The translations under genes were made by a program, and so were the position numbers. A stretch of 64,000 bases of DNA, from NCBI GenBank assembly GCA_913058345.1, contig CAJXQR010000010.1, positions 1 to 64,000 on the forward strand, read 5' to 3'. The number at the start of each line of letters is the position of its first letter. Positions within the stretch are counted from its first letter, which is position 1. The notes under the pieces were generated by a model. That model did no database searches and had not been told where the DNA came from. It was given only the letters and a program-made list of their open reading frames with translations. The DNA comes from an uncultured Gammaproteobacteria bacterium (GTDB taxonomy: Bacteria > Pseudomonadota > Gammaproteobacteria > Pseudomonadales > Porticoccaceae). Shown in pieces: positions 1 through 5,895 of this stretch.

Positions 1-36
1 GTATCTATCGTAGTTACGCTTTTGGGTTTGCCCCAT
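1..36 (-). CDS. Partial reading frame at the window edge, possibly an insertion-sequence ORF
   Basis: A minus-strand ATG at 36 is preceded by a good ribosome binding site (AGAGGT, about 7 bases upstream) and opens a frame that runs off the window after 12 codons (MGQTQKRNYDRY). The short basic start is compatible with the OrfA of an IS3-type element, but 12 residues cannot identify a family. The sequence upstream of the ATG contains TGGACACC on the minus strand (72-65), which could be an element end. It could equally be the next integron cassette gene. Function unknown. Confidence 0.35.
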   Translation of the reverse strand, partial: MGQTQKRNYDRY

Positions 37-46
37 GACTATACCT

Positions 47-78
47 CTTTAATGGCTTACAAGTGGTGTCCATTAAAG
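47..78. repeat. 9-bp perfect inverted repeat upstream of the edge ORF
   Basis: CTTTAATGG at 47-55 and CCATTAAAG at 70-78 are perfect inverted copies around a 14-base spacer. The repeat lies across the junction between the attC and the edge reading frame. It could be part of the attC fold or of an element end. No T-run follows on either side, so it is unlikely to be a terminator. Confidence 0.5.
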
Positions 79-169
79 TGGTAAGGGATCAGCGCGCGTC
101 TCTTTGCGCGTCCAGTGGAAGCCACGTTTTTTTTGTGGCTGGAACGATGTTTGATAAACTTGTTAAGGC
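65..169 (-). other. attC recombination site of the acetyltransferase cassette (3' end unclear)
   Basis: Directly after the acetyltransferase, and overlapping its TAA stop, the minus strand reads CCTTAAC (168-162), a near match to the RYYYAAC core of attC sites. Imperfect inverted repeats follow: AGCCAC/GTGGCT around 119-140, CCAG/CTGG around them, and a GCGC-rich arm at 91-111. A stop codon overlapping the first attC core is typical of integron cassettes. The expected closing GTTRRRY core at the far end is not clear; the sequence there is CCACTTTAATGGACACC. This end may have been replaced by an inserted element. Confidence 0.6.
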
Positions 170-630
170 TTTAAAGTTAAAGACATACTGTAATTTGTTA
201 ATAACTCCCCCCTTAATTTTACTTTATTTGATTGTTGTAGATTAAAACCGTATTTTTTAAACAGTGGTACCGCAACCTTACTAGCCTCAACGTATAAATA
301 ACTAATGCCTCTCTCTATCGCTACTATAAGGGTGTGCTGCAATAAACCATTTGCGACGCCTAAACCTTGATGATGTTTATGTACATATAGACAGTCAATG
401 TGACCATCAGGCTCTAGCTCAATAAAGCCGATAATAATGTTGTTTTCACAAGCGACAAATGGCTGCTTAATTTCTAGGCGTTGCTTCCAAAAACCATAAT
501 CTGGCGGAGTTGGAGACCAAGCCTCTAATTCTTCTTTGGAGTACGCTGAATTATCTATGGAATGAACAGAACCATGAAATAGATCAGTGATTTCAACACA
601 ATCTGATTCTTGGTATGACCTAATTTTCAT
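163..630 (-). CDS. GNAT family N-acetyltransferase (integron cassette gene)
   Basis: A 155-residue protein of the usual length for a stand-alone GNAT domain. The acetyl-CoA binding stretch is visible near the middle (HHQGLGVANGLL, matching Q/R-x-x-G-x-G/A), followed by the LYVEAS strand and the KKYGF turn typical of the fold. The substrate cannot be read from the sequence. The gene reads away from the integrase, is AT-rich compared with the genes beyond 4.6 kb, starts just inside a GTTAAGG core, and its stop codon overlaps the opposite core CCTTAAC. It is therefore the first cassette of the integron and was probably captured by transfer. Promoter not identified; expression probably comes from the attI side. 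Confidence 0.85.
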   Translation of the reverse strand: MKIRSYQESDCVEITDLFHGSVHSIDNSAYSKEELEAWSPTPPDYGFWKQRLEIKQPFVACENNIIIGFIELEPDGHIDCLYVHKHHQGLGVANGLLQHTLIVAIERGISYLYVEASKVAVPLFKKYGFNLQQSNKVKLRGELLTNYSMSLTLKP

Positions 631-636
631 GTGTAG

Positions 637-643
637 CCTTAAC
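637..643 (-). other. attI/cassette junction core site
   Basis: The minus strand reads GTTAAGG, a near match to the GTTRRRY integrase crossover core, 7 bases upstream of the acetyltransferase start. It is the exact complement of the CCTTAAC core at the end of the gene (162-168), and the match extends to 9 bases (AGCCTTAAC). The two ends of a circularised cassette should pair in this way. The cassette therefore spans about 642 down to the attC. Confidence 0.65.
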
Positions 644-652
644 AGCTAAGTC

Positions 653-920
653 TGCGTCACCCGACACAAAAAAATACGTCAGGTGACGTACTTCTCCAAC
701 TTTAATTATTAACAACAATACCTAAGCCCATGACTTTAATCTATATATTAATTCTGCAACGCTTTTTTTACGGAAAAATACGTCAGGTGAGGTAAAACTT
801 TACGTCACCTGACGTATTTCACACAAAGTCGGTAATGACATCAGCTTGAAATACTATCTATTACAACAGCTTAGAAAAAAACACTACATGTTTAACTGGA
901 ATTTTACGTCACATGACGCA
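653..920. promoter_or_regulatory. Cluster of five 16-bp palindromes, TACGTCA-NN-TGACGTA
   Basis: Copies lie at 675-690 (perfect arms), 779-794 (one mismatch), 801-816 (perfect), 905-920 (one mismatch) and a weaker one at 653-668. The arms are TACGTCA and TGACGTA with a 2-base spacer. All lie between the first cassette and the integrase start, in the attI and promoter zone, and none was noticed elsewhere in the window. The distances 675 to 779 and 801 to 905 are both exactly 104. The rest of this 360-base stretch is AT-rich and holds no gene. These are probably operators of an unidentified dimeric regulator or sites for another DNA-binding protein. Confidence 0.75.
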
Positions 921-939
921 ATATTGTACGTTACTGAGC

Positions 940-968
940 TTGCTTTCCATCACCCTAAGGACTACTGT
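940..968 (+). promoter_or_regulatory. Probable intI promoter
   Basis: TTGCTT at 940-945 and TACTGT at 963-968 are spaced by 17 bases. The putative -10 element overlaps the start of the LexA box, which would allow direct repression. The -10 match is only moderate. Confidence 0.45.
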
Positions 969-985
969 TTATAAAAACAGTAGTC
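960..985. promoter_or_regulatory. LexA (SOS) box within a 26-bp perfect palindrome
   Basis: CTGT-N8-ACAG is present at 965-980 (CTGTTTATAAAAACAG), the proteobacterial LexA consensus. It sits inside arms GACTACTGTTT (960-970) and AAACAGTAGTC (975-985), perfect inverted copies around ATAA. The box ends 14 bases before the integrase start codon. LexA control of integron integrases is established in other integrons. Confidence 0.85.
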
Positions 986-994
986 GAGCAGCTT

Positions 995-1975
995 ATGCGT
1001 AATGATATTTCCACCCCAAATACCAGTCCTTTCCTTGAGCAGGTACGCCAGGTCATTCTTTGCAAGCATTACAGTATTAAGACTGAGCATACTTATTTAC
1101 GGTGGATTAAGAATTTCATTCACTTCCATAATAAACGCCACCCGCTGGATATGGGAGCTGATGAGGTCGGGGCTTATTTGAATCATCTCGCTATTGATCG
1201 GCATGTAGCACCCGCAACACAGCGCACCGCCTTAAACGCACTGGTGTTTATGTATCGCGAGGTCTTAAAACGGCCTATTGAGGAGGCTATTTCATTCACC
1301 TATGCCAACAAACCCCCACGCATTCCCACGGTGTTTTCCCATCAGGAAGCTAGCGCTGTTCTGGCGCAACTCGAAGATCATTATTATGTCATGGCCGCTC
1401 TACTGTACGGCGCGGGTTTACGGGTAATGGAGTGCGTACGCTTGCGCATCAAGGATGTCGATTTCAACTTGAAGCAACTTGTCGTCCGCAATGGCAAAGG
1501 CAATAAAGACCGGGTGACGCCCCTCCCAGAAAAAATTATTCCCCGCTTACAGCAAGCTATTGCCCACGCGAAAAAATTACAGGCTTATGATCTTGCCGAA
1601 GGCTACGGTGCCGTTTATTTACCCTACGCGCTTAGCCGAAAATACCCCAATGCTGCGACAGAACTGGCCTGGCAATATGTGTTTCCAGCTAGACAGCGTG
1701 CTGTTGATCCGCGTTCTGAGATTGTGCGACGCCATCATATTGGCGAGCAGTCGTTACAAAGAGCGGTGAAGCGGGCAATTAAATTGGCAGGCATTGATAA
1801 GCAAGCGAGCTGCCATACGTTTCGGCACAGCTTTGCGACGCGCTTGCTTGAAATGAATTACGATATACGAACGGTACAAACCTTACTAGGCCACGCCGAT
1901 GTAAAAACGACAGAAATTTATACCCATGTTGTTGGCCGTGGTGCACTGGCAGTGACTTCGCCATTGGATATTTAG
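995..1975 (+). CDS. intI: Integron integrase IntI (tyrosine recombinase)
   Basis: A 326-residue tyrosine recombinase that catalyses attI x attC recombination. The catalytic set is visible: R143 (GAGLRVME), H274 and R277 (HTFRHSF), H300 (LLGHADV) and Y309 (TEIYTH). An extra segment between the two arginine boxes, about residues 215-250 with ATELAWQYVFPA, corresponds to the IntI-specific insertion that separates integron integrases from XerC/XerD. The N-terminal SAM-like domain covers about residues 12-95. The gene is intact and points away from the cassette, as in class 1 and chromosomal integrons. No strong ribosome binding site precedes the ATG at 995. SOS control is likely from the LexA box just upstream. 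Confidence 0.95.
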   Translation: MRNDISTPNTSPFLEQVRQVILCKHYSIKTEHTYLRWIKNFIHFHNKRHPLDMGADEVGAYLNHLAIDRHVAPATQRTALNALVFMYREVLKRPIEEAISFTYANKPPRIPTVFSHQEASAVLAQLEDHYYVMAALLYGAGLRVMECVRLRIKDVDFNLKQLVVRNGKGNKDRVTPLPEKIIPRLQQAIAHAKKLQAYDLAEGYGAVYLPYALSRKYPNAATELAWQYVFPARQRAVDPRSEIVRRHHIGEQSLQRAVKRAIKLAGIDKQASCHTFRHSFATRLLEMNYDIRTVQTLLGHADVKTTEIYTHVVGRGALAVTSPLDI

Positions 1976-2058
1976 CCATTTATTTTCCTGTCGCTGTACA
2001 TTCACGTTCAAACGCGGAAAACACGACGCCATAAGTCATCATGCCGCTCAAAAAAAAT

Positions 2059-2245
2059 CTAACACTTCTCCTGAGCCCCTTTCTAACCTTCCATCACTAT
2101 TCAGCACGGCACGCATACTCGTTTTATTGACAATCCACCCCTCGTCAAGCCACCACCGGCGAGAATCGATCATGTCCGGGGATAGTCGCGGGCAGTGCCA
2201 ATGACGATGGCTCTGGTGAATTGACTAGTAATAAGTTCGGTGCAC
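2059..2245 (-). pseudogene. Decayed fragment of the prpF 3' end
   Basis: On the minus strand this stretch follows the last third of the prpF at 4615-5802, with mismatches, frameshifts and internal deletions. Shared landmarks are TTCACCA..GCCAT, CATTGGCACTGC (prpF has CATTGGTACTGC), CCCGG, CTCGCCG..GGTGG, a stretch decoding as WIVNKTSM (prpF has WVVNKASM), and GGAAGGTT before the end. The frame breaks after the GTA-like segment and about 90 bases are missing before the NK-SM segment. No start codon or complete frame remains. It is a relic of a second prpF copy, lying 2.4 kb beyond the intact gene. Confidence 0.7.
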
Positions 2246-2338
2246 CCAATGCACCGTTTTGCCCACGCACACCGGCACTGAACATGTCAGGCAATTTATC
2301 CAGCGCCGGGGGTGTTAAAAGATGTTTTTTGTAATGGA

Positions 2339-4036
2339 TTACAGGTGAGAGCGTTTTAGCTCGATATCTGCATTACGCCAATAGGCTTTAAATCGCCGCT
2401 CGATGAGTTTAGCTTCTTCTGTTCGACCCTGTGCCTCTACCGCCTGATAAAGCCCGAAAGTTGCCCAGCCGGATTGCTGATTCCATTCAAGGTCTTTGCG
2501 ATAAACGGCCTCCGCTTCCTCTGCTCGCCCTTTGGCAAGCAAAGCGGCACCCAGATAGAGGCGCATAGACTGAGGCCAATCTGGGGGTTCGAAGTAGTTG
2601 TTACTGTCTTCCAGTTGAACCGCAGTGGCAAAAGCATTGATTGCACCGTCGAGATCACCCTGTGCTTCGCGGAGTTCTCCCAGTAGACCATTGGCCGCCA
2701 GTCTGAGCAGATGATCGGCCGGTGTCGGGGCGATACCCGTGTCATTGACACCCTCTTTGTCAATTTGCTGGCGAAGGTTGTTTAGTTCGGTTTCGGCCTC
2801 ACCAAGCTTACCCCTGGCCACCAGCGCAGTGCCTTTAACGTAGCTCCACATGCCATTTAGGAAGGGTGTGTCTCTATGAGCATCTTTAGTGCTCAAAATA
2901 AGATCCCATTGGCCAAATATTTTTTCCACCATCCAGCTTTGAAAAATTTGCTTCTGGCCTTGGTTGATCAAAGCGGGATCGGTGCTTACGTTGTCGGCAG
3001 CTTGCCGAGCAGCTTGTGAAGCCGCTGCGTAGTTTCCCTGTAAAATATTGGCGAAGCGGACAAAATCGAGTGCATGAGGTCTGTGAATTTTATGGGAAAG
3101 AGGATAGGTACCGATGAGGGGGAAGTGAGTATCTCCCCAGATTTCTGCAAACTGCTGGTCAACTATCTGCGAGCGGACATTCGCTCGTGCTGCCTTTTCA
3201 TACTCACCCACCCGCAGATAAATATGCCCCGGCATGTGCACCATGTGCCCTGCAATGGGGGCTATAGCCTCAAGCTTTTGTGCCGAGGGCAGTGCGAGTT
3301 CAGGCTGTGTCGACCCTTCCATTAAATGAATATACAAATGATTGGCACCGGGGTGATCGTGCTCTGCAGCCATGGCTGCTTCAAAGGCAGCTTTGGCTTC
3401 GGCAGTACCTGACTTTGCCGAGCCGTCCGCCTTCCAATAATCCCAGCGCGTCGTATTCATGTAGGCCTCACCGAACAAAGTCGCTATATCGGCGTCGTCA
3501 GGGTATTTAGCGTGGAGCTCACGCATGGCCTTAAGGAAGGCGAAATCTCGCTCTGTGCTGTTGGGGATTGCCTCTTTGTTATAGAGAACAAACAAGGCAT
3601 TAATAAGGTCCCGTTCTCGGGATGTTCCGTTAGTCGCCAGTTCCCGGGCTTTGAGGATGGCGGCAAGGCCAGCACCCTGCGGGTCATCGGGCAGTTGTTG
3701 GTAACGACTATTGGGGTTTGGCCCTGCAGCATGGGCGATACCAAAATGTGGCATGGGACTTTCAGGATCCAGGCGCGCAGCTTCCTGATAAGAGGCAATA
3801 GATTCTGGAAAGTAAAAACTCCAGGCTAGACGTAAACCCTGATCAAAAAATGCCTGGGCCTGTTTGGAGTCCGTAGAGATTGGACGACTATAGGTTCCGC
3901 TACCGGGGACTAGCACGGCCAGGGGGGCCTCTTCGGCTGTCGCCATGTTGACAGTGCCCAAGCTGGCAATGGCTAGCGTTGAAGCAATCATCAGTGATAA
4001 CAGCTTGTTACATCGCATATTTGTCATTCTTTTCAT
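2339..4036 (-). CDS. Exported tetratricopeptide-repeat protein
   Basis: A protein of about 565 residues. It has a Sec-type signal peptide (MRCNKLLSL, a hydrophobic core, and a likely cut after MATA) and then TPR-like helical repeats. The first is near residues 60-95 (FFDQGLRLAWSFYFPES, SYQEAARLDPESP); others lie near the C terminus (GDLDGAINAFATAVQLE, EEAEAVYRKDLEWN). No enzyme domain was recognised. It probably acts in the periplasm as a binding or scaffold protein. The ATG at 4036 was chosen over the TTG at 4039; a GGAG lies just upstream. It sits between the intact prpF and a prpF relic, so it may have arrived with a rearrangement. Confidence 0.75.
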   Translation of the reverse strand: MKRMTNMRCNKLLSLMIASTLAIASLGTVNMATAEEAPLAVLVPGSGTYSRPISTDSKQAQAFFDQGLRLAWSFYFPESIASYQEAARLDPESPMPHFGIAHAAGPNPNSRYQQLPDDPQGAGLAAILKARELATNGTSRERDLINALFVLYNKEAIPNSTERDFAFLKAMRELHAKYPDDADIATLFGEAYMNTTRWDYWKADGSAKSGTAEAKAAFEAAMAAEHDHPGANHLYIHLMEGSTQPELALPSAQKLEAIAPIAGHMVHMPGHIYLRVGEYEKAARANVRSQIVDQQFAEIWGDTHFPLIGTYPLSHKIHRPHALDFVRFANILQGNYAAASQAARQAADNVSTDPALINQGQKQIFQSWMVEKIFGQWDLILSTKDAHRDTPFLNGMWSYVKGTALVARGKLGEAETELNNLRQQIDKEGVNDTGIAPTPADHLLRLAANGLLGELREAQGDLDGAINAFATAVQLEDSNNYFEPPDWPQSMRLYLGAALLAKGRAEEAEAVYRKDLEWNQQSGWATFGLYQAVEAQGRTEEAKLIERRFKAYWRNADIELKRSHL

Positions 4037-4054
4037 CAAACTCCGAAAACCGTT

Positions 4055-4273
4055 CGAGGACGATTATGGCAGAACTTCATAAAGCATCATAACCTTGAAC
4101 TGAATAATGTTGCGCTCGCAGACCTGGGCTGGGGCTACGTGTGCGCCTCGTGCTTTGATCAGCAAGAAGGTTTGTTCGATACTGATGAAAACGGCTACCC
4201 CCCCCCCGGGGGGGGCCTTAGGACCGACCCAAAAAGGGTGCAGCTCAGGAACGTGCAGGGTTCAGCAAAATGA
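4055..4273 (+). pseudogene. Possible gene remnant crossed by a C10G7 tract
   Basis: The plus strand keeps an open frame here with protein-like composition (for example NLELNNVALADLGWGYV, then CASCFDQQEGLF and DTDENGY). It runs through the tract at 4198-4214 to a TGA at 4271-4273. No start codon with a ribosome binding site was found. I do not recognise the family. It may be a broken gene, or a coding exon fragment whose true frame changes at the homopolymer. Confidence 0.3.
4198..4214. repeat. C10G7 homopolymer pair
   Basis: Ten C (4198-4207) followed directly by seven G (4208-4214). Such a tract is prone to slippage in replication and to errors in sequencing or assembly, so the exact count should not be trusted. 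Confidence 0.9.
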
Positions 4274-4413
4274 GCTATGGACTGCCTGTTTCAGGCATAC
4301 AAATCCATACCAGGCTAAAGGATTCCTCTGAGCTGTGGCTATCGGTTACCGCCCCAGGGAGAGTGCCATCGATCGCCTGAAACTGCTTGAAAGGTGCCCA
4401 CCCTACTTACTGC

Positions 4414-4551
4414 CTAGCCTATAAATAGAGGAACACCCCGTACCACAGGGAAATACCACAACATAAATCCAGCACCGAAAAACTCTTTGCTGGCCTCGTA
4501 TGCAAAAAGAATCGGCGCAGTTGCAAAACGTTGCAATTCTGCATTTGTCAC
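4414..4551 (-). CDS. Small hypothetical ORF directly downstream of prpF
   Basis: After the prpF stop the same frame stays open for 66 codons to a TAG at 4414-4416. Within it a GTG at 4551 could start a 45-residue product that ends in a hydrophobic, aromatic segment (FFGAGFMLWYFPVVRG), perhaps one membrane helix. No convincing ribosome binding site was seen. It may be a tiny membrane protein, a remnant of another gene, or chance. Family not recognised. Confidence 0.3.
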   Translation of the reverse strand: MTNAELQRFATAPILFAYEASKEFFGAGFMLWYFPVVRGVPLFIG

Positions 4552-4614
4552 CCAGTCTGCCCAAGTCAAAGCTATGGATTTAGCCCCAGCGCAAATTATT
4601 AGCGCTTCTCTCCC

Positions 4615-5802
4615 TTAAGACACCTGGAGCACATCTCCTGGTACCCTCACCCAACCTTCCATTAATACTCTCGCACTGCGGCTCATACTCGCCTTATTCA
4701 CGACCCACTCACCGTCAACCTGACTGGCTTGCGCCCCTACTTTTAATGTGCCTGAGGGGTGACCAAAACGCACGGCATCACGAGCTTCACCACCAGCGGC
4801 GAGATTGACCAATGTACCGGGAATAGCTGCAGCAGTACCAATGGCAACGGCGGCCGTGCCCATCATGGCATGGTGAAGTTTGCCCATCGACAGCGCTCGC
4901 ACTTGCAGGTCGATATCGGCGGCAGAGATTGCCTTACCACTGGATGAAACGTAATCACAAGGTGGTGCAACAAAGGCAACTTTTGGCGTGTGTTGGCGGG
5001 CGACGGCTTCTGCCACATTTTTAATTAAACCCATGCGAATCGCGCCGTGGGCCCGAATGGTTTCAAAGCGTGTCAGCGCGGCGGGGTCACCGTTAATGGC
5101 TTCCTGTAATTCGGCACCGGTGTAGCCAATTTCATCGGCATTCAAAAAAATGGTGGGGATGCCGGCATTGATCATAGTGGCTTTAAAGACGCCGATACCG
5201 GGGACGTCCAGCTCGTCAACGACATTGCCAGTGGGGAACATGGCTCCATCACCGTCTGCAGGGTCGATAAAATCGACCTGTACTTCAGCTGCCGGGAAGG
5301 TGACGCCGTCAAGTTCAAAATCGCCAGTTTCCTGTACTTCTCCGGCCGTCATGGGGACATGGGCGACAATCGTTTTTTTAATATTGGCCTGCCAAATGCG
5401 GATCACGGCAACGCCGTCTGCAGGAACACGTTCCGCGTCGACAAGGCCTTTGCTGATGGCAAAGGCGCCGACCGCCGCAGTGAGGTTGCCGCAGTTGCCG
5501 CTCCAGTCGACAAAGGCTTTATCGATCGCGACCTGACCAAAAAGGTAGTCAACGTCGTGATCCGCTTTATCACTTTTTGAGAGAATCACCGTTTTACTGG
5601 TGCTGGAAGTAGCACCACCCATGCCGTCAGTCTGCTTGCCGTAGGGATCGGGGCTACCGATAACGCGCAACAACAGCGCATCACGCGTGGCATTGGCAAC
5701 CTGTGCCGCTTCTGGCAGGTCGAGCAGGCTAAAGAAAACACCTTTACTCGTGCCACCCCGCATATAGGTGGCGGGGATTTTGATTTGAGGAGCATGTGCC
5801 AT
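4615..5802 (-). CDS. prpF: PrpF, 2-methylaconitate isomerase / AcnD accessory protein
   Basis: 395 residues, the usual length for PrpF. The family fold is a diaminopimelate-epimerase-like double barrel. Recognisable parts are the N-terminal YMRGGTSKGVFF, the DPYGKQTDGMGGATSSTSK loop and the SGNCGNL segment with the conserved cysteine region. The known role is cis-trans isomerisation of 2-methylaconitate so that the AcnD pathway can replace PrpD. An AGGA ribosome site lies 8 bases before the ATG. It is the last recognised gene of the prp operon, and a decayed copy of its 3' end lies at 2059-2245. No prpD follows it. Confidence 0.93.
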   Translation of the reverse strand: MAHAPQIKIPATYMRGGTSKGVFFSLLDLPEAAQVANATRDALLLRVIGSPDPYGKQTDGMGGATSSTSKTVILSKSDKADHDVDYLFGQVAIDKAFVDWSGNCGNLTAAVGAFAISKGLVDAERVPADGVAVIRIWQANIKKTIVAHVPMTAGEVQETGDFELDGVTFPAAEVQVDFIDPADGDGAMFPTGNVVDELDVPGIGVFKATMINAGIPTIFLNADEIGYTGAELQEAINGDPAALTRFETIRAHGAIRMGLIKNVAEAVARQHTPKVAFVAPPCDYVSSSGKAISAADIDLQVRALSMGKLHHAMMGTAAVAIGTAAAIPGTLVNLAAGGEARDAVRFGHPSGTLKVGAQASQVDGEWVVNKASMSRSARVLMEGWVRVPGDVLQVS

Positions 5803-5895
5803 AGGTTTTATCCTGAATGTTGAAGAGGCTATTTGTCTGCCACACCCTGATTAAGCGATTCAACAGGGTGTGGCATTAATCGCGCAAAAGGTGGT

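Noticed and set aside
118-140. Hairpin AGCCAC/GTGGCT as a terminator of the acetyltransferase
   Set aside because: The T-run is in the loop, not after the stem, and the hairpin fits better as part of the attC fold.
653-920. CRISPR array or replication iterons
   Set aside because: The palindromes are irregularly spaced and in both orientations, there are no equal spacers or cas genes, and no replication gene is near.
2227-2320. Minus-strand peptide with PEPSSLAL, resembling a PEP-CTERM sorting signal
   Set aside because: The segment overlaps the prpF relic in a shifted frame and no membrane helix or basic tail follows, so the likeness is probably chance.
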